In this document: positions 37,111 through 45,434 of the stretch, in pieces
Layout: the number at the start of each line of letters is the position of its first letter
Position numbering within the stretch: the stretch's first letter is position 1
Assembly (NCBI GenBank): GCA_963854835.1
Contig: OY978526.1
Span: forward strand, 34,758,501 to 34,822,500
DNA length: 64,000 nucleotides
Direction: 5' to 3'
From: Megamerina dolium
Lineage: Eukaryota > Arthropoda > Insecta > Diptera > Megamerinidae
Program-made: the position numbers and the translations under genes
Notes under the pieces: model-generated
What the model saw: the letters and a program-made list of their open reading frames with translations, nothing else
Told to the model about the DNA's origin: nothing
Databases searched by the model: none

Positions 37111-37203
37111 TGTATAATCCCTTTTTAAAAAACTTCGATGCGCTATTGCTGAGGGCTGTATAAAGTATTAGACGAGATATGACCATAATCAATTGTTTCA
37201 AGG

Positions 37204-37288
37204 TGTTCGAGCGAGAAGAAGCGGGCAGTATCGACATAGCAGTGAAGCGAGACGGTTGTGTGGCGACGGAGACGATAAGGAACATACA
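37204..37288 (+). repeat. 5' LTR of BEL element (85 bp)
   Basis: Starts TGTTCGAGCGAGAAG and ends GGAACATACA; identical over its whole length to 44437-44521. TG...CA ends and the CAAGG duplication outside support these limits. It is much shorter than usual for BEL/Pao. Confidence 0.85.
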
Positions 37289-37293
37289 TTTTT

Positions 37294-37308
37294 TGGTCCA
37301 TCGAGCCG
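37294..37308 (+). promoter_or_regulatory. Possible tRNA primer binding site
   Basis: TGGTCCATCGAGCCG begins five bases after the 5' LTR, where a primer binding site starting TGG is expected. I could not match it to a particular tRNA. Confidence 0.35.
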
Positions 37309-37497
37309 AAGGGAATGTTGTACAGGTTTGAAGTATAGGTTACGGGTAAAATGGATATATGTTCGGTATGATTGTATATTAGTGTTGTTGCGAACAGAAT
37401 GTTTTCGGTTAGGTCATTGGTTTAATCTAAATACAGCGCATACGGATAACATTGAATATTCCATTTCCAATGTATATAGTCGATATGATTCGAGGTT

Positions 37498-37772
37498 TGT
37501 GTATGCATCTGCGACGGTGCTATTGAAAACAAAGAACTTACTGTTGGTTTTGTTTGTTTCTACTACTTGTGCTGGCATATGCCGCCGCGCGAGATGCATT
37601 TCAGCGAATCATGCTATACGAACAGTTATACGACTGTGTATGCATAGGCGACGGCGCCATTGAAAGCAAATAACATACGGCTGGTTTCATTTGTTTCTCT
37701 GTTGTGCTGGCATATGGCGCCGCGCGATATGCATTTCAGCGGGTCATCCTATACGAACAGTTATAAGATAGT
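37498..37772. repeat. Tandem duplication (137-bp unit) in BEL leader
   Basis: Two imperfect copies start at 37498 and 37635 (TGTGTATGCAT, then GCGACGG, GGCATATG, GCCGCGCGA, TATACGAACAGTTATA in each). They lie between the 5' LTR and the first ATG. Confidence 0.85.
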
Positions 37773-37977
37773 GTATATTAGATGCGTATATAGATAAGGG
37801 CATTAGAGTACTGTTGTAGTTCTGTTATACTCATTCGTTGATTGGTGAGCGGGCGAACGTAATACTGTATGATCGTTGAAAAATTTCAACAGTTCTGTAT
37901 TCACTGCGTACAAGAAAGGTCGCTGGGTTTAATTGAATTGTCTGGATTGCGTATACAATTAAATAAAATTAAATAGA

Positions 37978-38107
37978 ATGCAAAGATCGAGGAGAGCGAG
38001 GGTTTCGAGGGGAACAGAGTCGAGTGGCCCAGCGGCGGGTACAAGCAAACGTGCTAGAGTGTCGATAGAAGAAATATTTAATGGAAAAAGAGCCATAAAA
38101 GCGAAGG
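37978..38107 (+). CDS. Probable first coding exon of BEL gag
   Basis: An ATG at 37978 opens a serine/arginine-rich, nuclear-signal-like sequence (MQRSRRARVSRG at its start, SKRARVS near residue 24). If unspliced it stops at 38155-38157 after 59 codons. At 38107/38108 there is a donor-like G|GTGCGT. The acceptor at 38961-38962 (TTAATTCCTCAG) starts an exon whose phase fits exactly, so the basic leader would join the main gag frame with no frame break. This is inference from phase and splice consensus. The alternative is a small upstream ORF that lowers gag translation. Confidence 0.55.
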
Positions 38108-38320
38108 GTGCGTATATTTGTATTCGCGATGTGTATAGGTACATAATGGTGAACTAAGATGTAACAGCGACATAAGGTCAAATAAATAAACTTCATGATG
38201 CGCGATCGTAACTGCGTTCAAATAGTATAACTGCGACTTATGTAGCAATTTATCTGCGACTTACTACGGAAAATATCCGCGACTTAAGGTTAAACTAGAA
38301 GGTGATACGCTGCGCGATAG

Positions 38321-38400
38321 TAACTGCGATTTAAATTGTAACTGCGAATTAAATAATAACTGCGATTTAAATAGTAACTGCGATTTAGATGGTAACTGCG
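38321..38400. repeat. 18-bp tandem array (TAACTGCGATTTAAATAG)
   Basis: TAACTGCG recurs at 38321, 38339, 38357, 38375 and 38393, exactly 18 bp apart. Dispersed CTGCGACTTA-like cores continue on both sides from about 38160 to 38760. Confidence 0.92.
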
Positions 38401-38415
38401 TCTTATGTACGTAAC

Positions 38416-38890
38416 ACGTAACATATCAGCGACTTAAGGCCTTGTGTTACTAGTAATATGGGATCAGCAATCCACTGCGACTTGAGGTGCAACGACTCTG
38501 CGACTTGAAGCACCTTAACGAGAATTTATAGTGGCGTAGTATGCTTAGGGCATAGCGGCGATTTGAGTTGCAGGCAATATTAATTAACAATTGCTGATCA
38601 AACACTGCAAGTGCCAGGCGAATATTTATGTAACAATTGATCTGCGACTTGCTACGTAACATATCAGCGGCTTTAGGCCTTGTTAGGCAATTATGTGTTA
38701 CTAGTAATATGGGATCAGTAATCCACTGCGACTTGAAAGGCAACGACTCGGCGACATGAAGCACCTTAATGAGAAGTTATAGTAGCGCATTATGATTAGG
38801 GCATAGCGGTGATTTGAGTAGCTTGCGATAATATTTAACTATTGCTGATCAGGCACTTCAAATGACATGCGAACATTTTAGGGCAACTTA
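38416..38890. repeat. Direct duplication, 238-bp unit
   Basis: ACGTAACATATCAGCG starts at 38416 and again at 38654. Both copies then carry TGTTACTAGTAATATGGGAT, CCACTGCGACTTGA, GAAGCACCTTAA and GGGCATAGCGG in order. Confidence 0.88.
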
Positions 38891-38940
38891 TTGAACAATT
38901 CTAATACTGATTAGGCAATTCAGACTTTCTTTAAGCGTCT

Positions 38941-40332
38941 TTGATGTTCTTTAATTCCTCAGGTGGTGGCCGAAAAACCGTGACACGGAGGGAGAAGGAA
39001 GCAATAAGCGTGGAGGACTCCACAGCAAGCATAGAAAATTCGGAAATGGCAATCGTGGTAGAGGGTAGGAATATGCGGTCGGATATAGAGTATATTGTAT
39101 CCCAAATTCAGCGTCAGTCCGACTGGTTGGCAGCTACTGCATCTGATGATATGAACGTCGAAATTATTAAGACTCGCCTCGATATTTTAACTAAGGCTTG
39201 GGAAAGATTTGAATTGAAATCTTGTGAGTTGCAGCAGTGTTCACGAGATGAGTTGCAACAGGCGGATGATCTCGCACGTGCGCAGGAGGTTGAAGATGTC
39301 TACGTCAAGGTCCGGGCAGAGCTATGTCAGAAAATAAAAGAAATGGAACCAACACCTCCTACTGCATCGTGCAACCACGCTAATAATCATTCACTACAAC
39401 TTCAATTTGCGGAATTGCCATTAGCAGATCGGCTTCCAATATTTCGCGGTAACCATCGAGAGTGGATTCAATTTCGAGACGTATTTTCGACTGAGGTGAT
39501 ACAAAATCCCCATCTCACGAATCTGCAGCGGCTTCGTCGGCTCCAAAGCTGTGTTAAGGAGGAGGCAGCTAGAGCATTAGGTTATTGGCCGCAGCAAGAC
39601 AACAGCTTTGTTGACGCATGGAAAACACTGTGTTTAGCATACGATAATGAGTATTTGTGCCATGCTGTGCATTGCTCAGCAATCTATGATTTGCCAGTTT
39701 GGCCAAGGGCTACCCATGCCTCGATTCGGAATATGCTTGATGTTACGCGCAACAGCATGCGTATGGTGGCGAGACAACTTGAAGCCGAGGAGCAACGCGA
39801 CTTGTTTATATTAACCTTTCTGGAGTCCCGGTTAGACAGCGTGTCCCGTAGTCAGTGGGAGATGGTACGGCCTATAGATCGAATCCCAAATTTGCAAAGA
39901 GACTTCTTTTCTTGGCTTGAGCGTCGCAGTAGCGGACTATTAAATCGCACAACACAGCCTGTCACTAATGACAGCGAGAAGCGAATGAACTCCTTTTCAA
40001 TGAATCAGCGCATGAGGTCGAGCGTTTCATCAACCATTAATTACAAGCCCTGTCTCAACTGCTCCGGAGATCATGCATTCCACCGATGTCCTACGATTGG
40101 ACGCATGAGTCGTGAAGGGAAAATTAAACGAATTTTTGAACTGGGTTTGTGCCAAAATTGTTTGCGAAAGGGTCATACTGCGAGAAACTGTTTGTCAAAT
40201 CGTTGCCCCAGGTGTGCAAGGGCACCCCACAACAGCATTATTTGCCCGAAGCTATCAACGAACCCTATGGAGGAGGTCCCTCAGAGGTCGATGCTGGCAG
40301 CAGTGGAGGCGGGTCCGAGTGAGGAGCAATAG
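38941..40332 (+). CDS. gag: BEL/Pao Gag (main exon)
   Basis: Structural protein that builds the virus-like particle and binds the RNA. The open frame begins after a TAA at 38932-38934; the first ATG is 38944, but the splice acceptor at 38962/38963 may be the true beginning, preceded by the exon at 37978. It contains the DUF1759-type gag core found in BEL elements (LPIFRGNHREWIQFRDVF onward, residues about 165-270 counted from 38941). Three zinc-knuckle-like motifs follow: CLNCSGDHAFHRC at 371-383, CQNCLRKGHTARNC at 404-417 and CPRCARAPHNSIIC at 422-435. The frame ends at UAG (40330-40332) and continues open in the same frame as pol. Confidence 0.9.
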   Translation: MMFFNSSGGGRKTVTRREKEAISVEDSTASIENSEMAIVVEGRNMRSDIEYIVSQIQRQSDWLAATASDDMNVEIIKTRLDILTKAWERFELKSCELQQCSRDELQQADDLARAQEVEDVYVKVRAELCQKIKEMEPTPPTASCNHANNHSLQLQFAELPLADRLPIFRGNHREWIQFRDVFSTEVIQNPHLTNLQRLRRLQSCVKEEAARALGYWPQQDNSFVDAWKTLCLAYDNEYLCHAVHCSAIYDLPVWPRATHASIRNMLDVTRNSMRMVARQLEAEEQRDLFILTFLESRLDSVSRSQWEMVRPIDRIPNLQRDFFSWLERRSSGLLNRTTQPVTNDSEKRMNSFSMNQRMRSSVSSTINYKPCLNCSGDHAFHRCPTIGRMSREGKIKRIFELGLCQNCLRKGHTARNCLSNRCPRCARAPHNSIICPKLSTNPMEEVPQRSMLAAVEAGPSEEQ

Positions 40333-40338
40333 CAATCA
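40327..40338 (+). promoter_or_regulatory. Candidate UAG readthrough signal between gag and pol
   Basis: The codons read CAA TAG CAA TCA. UAG followed by CARYYA is the established leaky-stop context of tobamovirus type, and here CAATCA satisfies it. Gag and pol share one frame with no other stop between them. A plain CAG-to-TAG mutation is the alternative. Confidence 0.6.
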
Positions 40339-43300
40339 GTGACCGAAGTGGAGACCGGCCTCAGGGTTTTCAGTACTTTCAATGCGTCAGAGTCATCCGC
40401 GCAAGTAGACGGTTCTACGATGATACAAGGAGGAGCGGGCGAGTCTTATTCTAGTTTATTGGCTACCGCTCAGGTGCGTTTTGTAGCTCATAATGGAATG
40501 ATGGTGAGAATTCGTGCAATATGCGACACTGGTGCACAAGTAAACCTGATCAGTAAAGATATCGTCACGCATAATCAAATCTATATGTACCGAACAAGAA
40601 TTGGCGTTTCCTCTGCTATTGGAGTGGAGTCTCATGTCTGCAACAAATCAATTTCGGGACATTTGATGTCACTTTACAATGATGAGCTTCGGATTTTCCT
40701 TAAATGCCTGGTAGTTCCATCGATCTTAGGGAAAATGTTATTGCCTCAAAAACGCTTACAGATGCAGAGCTTACCCAGCGATATATCCAACCTTCTAGCA
40801 GACCCCACTTTCGACCAACCAGCACCAGTACAAATGCTGTTGGGGGTGGGTATATGGGCTCAACTGATGCAGGGAAATATGAGGCGATTATCTTCGAGTT
40901 TTGTCGCACAAGAGACTCGCTTAGGCTGGCTACTTTTTGGCGAGATTCCGACAAACTCAGGCGTTGTTGCGGCTAACATAATGAAGGAGATGGATAGAGC
41001 GGAGGACGATCATCTTGAGTATTTAGTACGACGGTTTTTTGATTCAGAGAGCTTACCAGGCGATGAATCAAATTGGACAGCAGAGCAACAAGAGTGCGAA
41101 ACCCATTTCTTGGAGACTCACACCTTCGACGCACAGGAAGGGCGCTATGTTGTTCAAATTCCCCTACGACGGGATTGGAATCGCATTGGTTCTAATCGTG
41201 TAACAGCCCTGCAAAGATACTTACGCTTAGAGCAACGATTCAAAAGAGAGCCGGAATTAAAAGAGAAATACCAGACCTTCGTAAACGAATATATAGCGAA
41301 TGACTGGCTAAGGCTGGCAACGAGACCACCAGAAGGCAAATCCTATTATATTCCTCATCATGCAATCATGAAAAAGTTTCGGGTAGTGTTCGATGCCTCA
41401 TGTTCAACTGATACCGGAGTTTCGTTGAACGATGTCCAAATGATCGGGCCCAAATTGCAACGAGACTTAATTGATATCCTTTTGGGATTTCGTCTCCACG
41501 CGTATGGTGTATCGGCAGATATCAAGCAGATGTTTCCTCAGATAAAAATAGCACCGCAACATTGGGACTTGCAGCGAATGTTTTGGAGAAATGAGACAGG
41601 GGAAATAGCCGAATATTGGCTCTCTAGAGTGACATTCGGTATGGCGTCAGCACCATTTTGTGCAGTTAGGGCAATGCAGCAGTGTGCTAGAGATAACGCG
41701 TCCAGGTGGCCACGAGGTGCTCAGGCTGTATTGAATAATTTTTATATGGACGACTGCTTGGCCGGTGCTGACACGGAAGAGGAATTGCTGCTCTTATGCC
41801 AGCAGATAAAACAGCTTTTGGCAGCTGGAGGCTTCGAGCTTACTAAATGGCGATCAAATTCGAATAACATGCACCGTTCTATAGGCCGACAATCGGATGC
41901 GGACGACGCTTGGTTGAACACACATATGGAAGCATCAGTGTTGGGTCTTAAATGGACTCCCTCAGCGGACGAGCTGACATTCGCAGTGAAATCATTGCCG
42001 GTGGTGGAACCTACTTGTTGGACTAAACGGATGATTTTAAGCATCACCGCGCGAATTTATGACCCCATCGGGCTGGCATCACCATTCATAATAAAGGCAA
42101 AGGTTTTACTCCAAAAAATTTGGCAGGAGAAATTAGGTTGGGATACAAGATTACCTGGACCACTGAGGATGGTGTGGCAAAGTATTTTCTCTCAAATGCA
42201 ACAGTTCAGTAGCCTTCGTATACCGCGTTGGATAGGATATGCACGATGGCTAAATATAGCTTTACATGGCTTTTCCGATGCGTCTACTCGAGCATTCGGA
42301 GCGGCCATATATGCGGTCATACAGGACAATGGAGTAGTGACGTCCAATTTATTGCTAACAAAATCTAGAGTGACGCCCTTACGAACGGAGACTATACCGC
42401 GGCTCGAATTGCGTGCAGCATCGCTACTCAGCGAATTAATGCAGCGCGTGCTATCCAATTGCGAAACTCAGCTTAGCATCAAGGTCAGTTCGGCGATTTG
42501 CTGGTCTGACTCTATGGTAGTACTGTGCTGGTTGAAACGAGACAGCGGTAGCCTAAAACAATTTGTGGCGAATCGAGTACTTCAGATAAATAAGAACACG
42601 GCAAACTGCGAGTGGAGGTATGTGCCCACCGACGTGAATCCGGCCGATCTGATTTCCAGAGGAATGTCGATGGATGAGTTGATCGCTTCCCAGTTGTGGT
42701 GGCGGGGCCCCGATTTCCTTCGGCTGCCGGAGGCCATGTGGCCGAAGCTGCCAGAAGGGGTACACGAAAATATTGAGTTAGAGGTGAAAAAGGAATGCCG
42801 CCTGGTAAGGATCGGGCGAGGAAATATACTTCAATCAGAAGGCAAGACAGAGAGTGATGAGCAATTCATCGCAAACGTCGGCGCAATAGTTATAAAGGAT
42901 GAATCCTTAGTGCACCGATACTCGTCGATCACTCGTTTAATAAGGGTAACGGCTTGGGTGTTTAGATTCGCCCAAAATTGTCGAGCATCATTCGCAAACA
43001 GACGTAAACTACATTTGAGCGTTAAGGAACTCGATGACTCACTGAATTTCTGGATCAGACAAGAGCAATGGGACTATTTCGAAGATGACATTAGACGGCT
43101 AAACCATTCTGATCAGGGCCAAGGTTCAGCGGAGGATGCTCGACTATCGAACGCGATTGCAATATTGGCTCCATTTCTTCAAGATGGTATACTGCGTATG
43201 AGTGGGCGCTTACAAGAAGCAGATTTGCCTGACCGCCAGCGGAATCCCGCGATACTGCCCGGAAAGGGAAGATTGGTTTGGCTCATAGCTCGTTCAATAC

Positions 43301-44472
43301 ATTTGAAACTACTACATTGCGGAGCACAGCAGATAATAGCGACATTAAGACGAAATTATTGGGTCATCGGTGTACGAGCGCTAGCAAGGTCTTTGATCAA
43401 GAGTTGTATAATGTGCGAAAGGTTGAGGGCAAAGATGAGCGAACAAATGATGGGAAACCTTCCGGCTTGCCGAGTACGTCCAGCACGCCCATTTCTGCAT
43501 TCCGGGGTGGATTATGCAGGGCCCATACAAGTGCGCCCAGATCGTCGAAGAGGAAATGTGATCATCAAAGGCTATATCGCGGTGTTCGTGTGCATGGTAT
43601 CCAAGGCTGTACACTTAGAATTTGTATCAGATTTGTCTACCAATGCCTTCCTGATGGCATTCATTCGCTTTACCTCACGTTATGGTCACTGTCAGCATCT
43701 TTGGAGCGATAATGGCACCAATTTTGTAGGAGCAGAGCGAGAGCTGGGTCGAATGTTACAGACTTGGCGAACCTCAGACCTCTTTGAGCAACTTTCAGCG
43801 CGACAAACCGAGTGGCACTTCATTACTCCAGCTGCTCCACATCAGGGAGGTCTATGGGAAGCGGCAGTCAAGGCGACCAAGCATCATCTGCGTCGGGTTA
43901 TGGGGGCTCGACTATTGACCATTGAAGCGATACAGACATTACTGGCAGAGATCAGTGCAGTCCTTAATTCACGTCCATTATGTGCCCAAAGTGCAGACCC
44001 TCGGGACTTAAATCCTCTTACACCTGGGCATTTACTAATTGGAGAAGCCTTGGTTCCAACTCTAGGTGAGCAAATTCCAGTAGAACGGCCGGAGAATCGG
44101 CTCAGCTATTGGCAATCTCGGCAGCTTATGGCGCAAAGATTCTGGAAATTATGGAGCGATAGCTATCTCCACGAGCTTCAACAGCGTCCCAAATGGCAGA
44201 AGGCTAGGCAAAATATGAAGATAGGCGACTTGGTGGTCATTAAAAATGAAGCTACCCCACCGACTTTATGGAAAATGGGACGAGTGACCGCATTACATCC
44301 AGGCAGCGACGGGTTAGTCCGCAATGTATCTATTTGGACTGGTCACAACACCATTAGTCGCCCTGTACAGAGGCTTTGTATACTACCAGTAGAATCTGTT
44401 GAGCCTCGAGAAGCATCGAGTCTCAAGGCCGGAGGATGTTCGAGCGAGAAGAAGCGGGCAGTATCGACATAG
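40333..44472 (+). CDS. pol: BEL/Pao Pol: protease, RT, RNase H, integrase
   Basis: Polyprotein that matures Gag, copies the RNA and integrates the cDNA. Counting from the codon at 40339, the aspartic protease has DTGAQ at 63-67. The RT has the KFRVVFDAS and SADIKQMF segments and YMDD at 469-472. RNase H shows GFSDAS and the later SDSMVVL. The integrase has an HHCC zinc domain (HLKLLHCG... CIMCERL) and a catalytic D1058, D1124, E1174, with 49 residues between the second Asp and the Glu. A DUF5641-type C-terminal domain (IGDLVVIKNE...) closes it. The stop at 44470-44472 lies inside the 3' LTR. The frame has no start of its own that is clearly used, so expression through the UAG at 40330 is likely. 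No damage is seen. Confidence 0.93.
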   Translation, partial: QSVTEVETGLRVFSTFNASESSAQVDGSTMIQGGAGESYSSLLATAQVRFVAHNGMMVRIRAICDTGAQVNLISKDIVTHNQIYMYRTRIGVSSAIGVESHVCNKSISGHLMSLYNDELRIFLKCLVVPSILGKMLLPQKRLQMQSLPSDISNLLADPTFDQPAPVQMLLGVGIWAQLMQGNMRRLSSSFVAQETRLGWLLFGEIPTNSGVVAANIMKEMDRAEDDHLEYLVRRFFDSESLPGDESNWTAEQQECETHFLETHTFDAQEGRYVVQIPLRRDWNRIGSNRVTALQRYLRLEQRFKREPELKEKYQTFVNEYIANDWLRLATRPPEGKSYYIPHHAIMKKFRVVFDASCSTDTGVSLNDVQMIGPKLQRDLIDILLGFRLHAYGVSADIKQMFPQIKIAPQHWDLQRMFWRNETGEIAEYWLSRVTFGMASAPFCAVRAMQQCARDNASRWPRGAQAVLNNFYMDDCLAGADTEEELLLLCQQIKQLLAAGGFELTKWRSNSNNMHRSIGRQSDADDAWLNTHMEASVLGLKWTPSADELTFAVKSLPVVEPTCWTKRMILSITARIYDPIGLASPFIIKAKVLLQKIWQEKLGWDTRLPGPLRMVWQSIFSQMQQFSSLRIPRWIGYARWLNIALHGFSDASTRAFGAAIYAVIQDNGVVTSNLLLTKSRVTPLRTETIPRLELRAASLLSELMQRVLSNCETQLSIKVSSAICWSDSMVVLCWLKRDSGSLKQFVANRVLQINKNTANCEWRYVPTDVNPADLISRGMSMDELIASQLWWRGPDFLRLPEAMWPKLPEGVHENIELEVKKECRLVRIGRGNILQSEGKTESDEQFIANVGAIVIKDESLVHRYSSITRLIRVTAWVFRFAQNCRASFANRRKLHLSVKELDDSLNFWIRQEQWDYFEDDIRRLNHSDQGQGSAEDARLSNAIAILAPFLQDGILRMSGRLQEADLPDRQRNPAILPGKGRLVWLIARSIHLKLLHCGAQQIIATLRRNYWVIGVRALARSLIKSCIMCERLRAKMSEQMMGNLPACRVRPARPFLHSGVDYAGPIQVRPDRRRGNVIIKGYIAVFVCMVSKAVHLEFVSDLSTNAFLMAFIRFTSRYGHCQHLWSDNGTNFVGAERELGRMLQTWRTSDLFEQLSARQTEWHFITPAAPHQGGLWEAAVKATKHHLRRVMGARLLTIEAIQTLLAEISAVLNSRPLCAQSADPRDLNPLTPGHLLIGEALVPTLGEQIPVERPENRLSYWQSRQLMAQRFWKLWSDSYLHELQQRPKWQKARQNMKIGDLVVIKNEATPPTLWKMGRVTALHPGSDGLVRNVSIWTGHNTISRPVQRLCILPVESVEPREASSLKAGGCSSEKKRAVST
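44425..44436 (+). promoter_or_regulatory. Polypurine-tract-like site before 3' LTR
   Basis: AAGGCCGGAGGA lies directly before the TG of the 3' LTR, where plus-strand DNA synthesis would be primed. Confidence 0.5.
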
Positions 44473-44521
44473 CAGTGAAGCGAGACGGTTGTGTGGCGAC
44501 GGAGACGATAAGGAACATACA
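44437..44521 (+). repeat. 3' LTR of BEL element (85 bp)
   Basis: Identical to 37204-37288; the pol stop codon lies inside it. It is followed at once by the CAAGG target duplication. Confidence 0.85.
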
Positions 44522-45113
44522 CAAGGGTTATGAATAGTGATTATAGATGTTATTTAAAAAAAAAAGAACAAATAAATTATTCATACGTTATACGAGTGGT
44601 ATGCGTAATTATAATTCAAATTTAATTTCCATTTTGAACGAGTAAACGAATTGATGTGGAAAAACTAGGAGACATGGGTGTTTTGTTTTTAATCCTTCTA
44701 GCAGAATGAATTGGATTTTCTATGTGTGAAAGATTATGTGGAATGGTGAATTATAGGAAATTTAAGAAAATTAGTTACGCTAATATTCTATTAAATTTAT
44801 TTTAATGAAACCAATAAATGGAGTGTATTGGTGTAGAATATTTCTTTAAGCTTACCGACTAAAACTGAATCATGGTCGATATTATGACGATTCTGAAAAT
44901 ATTTCAGAATCAGTTACCACCAATGATACTTTTACTATTTACGTTTGATTGAAATAAGCGAATAAGTGATTTAATTGCTAATTGTTTATATTTATTGACC
45001 TTCTTTTTGAGTTAATTGCTTTCCATTCTTACATCGACTAATTCACATCATCACCATCATCATCATCGTTAAATTGTATTAAAGCTTAATTTAGAGCTCA
45101 TAGTTACATAAAA

Positions 45114-45133
45114 AGTGTGTGTGTGTGTGTGTG
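45114..45133. repeat. (GT)n microsatellite
   Basis: About ten uninterrupted GT units near the 3' side of the beat gene. Confidence 0.9.
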
Positions 45134-45192
45134 CCTTATGTTTAAGCTTAATTTGATTTGGTGCGAAGTGATACTTAACTACATACTTACGA

Positions 45193-45198
45193 TTTATT
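45193..45198 (-). terminator. Candidate poly(A) signal of beat gene
   Basis: AATAAA on the minus strand, about 85 bases downstream of the stop codon at 45283. Confidence 0.4.
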
Positions 45199-45282
45199 TT
45201 TATGACATTTAGATTTGAGCTTAAAATTAAATGTTGATAAGATTTCACGCGGTTATGCTTCCCGAGCGATGCTGCAGTGTGA

Positions 45283-45434
45283 CTATCTGCGACGTGAAGA
45301 CAAAATGTGGTAAATGGGGATTCTGACGTTGATTGGCCTTTGACCACCATGTTCAGCAGTCACTGTTATGGTGGTAAATGTCAAAATCATTAGTAATAGA
45401 ATCGTAGTAGTAGTAAATGGTGTTACAGTTTCAC
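45283..45434 (-). CDS. beat last exon: hydrophobic C-terminus
   Basis: The acceptor AATACAACAG at 45435 supplies GT to complete the split serine codon. The exon reads TVTPFTTTTILLLMILTF, a hydrophobic segment of about 20 residues after a threonine stretch, then a short basic end (SSRRR) and TAG at 45283-45285. It would act as membrane or GPI anchor. It was identified by phase and position, not by sequence similarity, so it is less sure than the Ig exons. Confidence 0.6.

Larger units (their letters stand above)
38108..38962 (+). other. Predicted intron in BEL gag, repeat-filled (855 bp)
   Basis: Donor GTGCGT at 38108, acceptor TTAATTCCTCAG ending at 38962, with a pyrimidine-rich stretch before it and a CTAAT branch-like site near 38901. 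The interior holds an 18-bp tandem array and a 238-bp duplication, no open frame, and many stops. Confidence 0.5.
37204..44521 (+). mobile_element. BEL/Pao LTR retrotransposon, apparently young
   Basis: Bounded by two identical 85-bp LTRs and flanked by a CAAGG target duplication (37199-37203 and 44522-44526). Inside: a 5' leader with tandem repeats, a small first exon, a repeat-rich probable intron, gag, one UAG, and pol in the order protease, RT, RNase H, integrase. No envelope gene follows pol. Identical LTRs and a long undamaged pol frame suggest recent insertion. Unusual points are the very short LTRs, the probable gag intron and the UAG between gag and pol. They are treated separately. 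Confidence 0.93.
44527..45282. other. No gene seen; likely 3' flank of the beat gene
   Basis: AT-rich, with a (GT)n run at 45114-45133. Bases next to 45283 would be the 3' UTR of the minus-strand beat gene. Confidence 0.5.
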
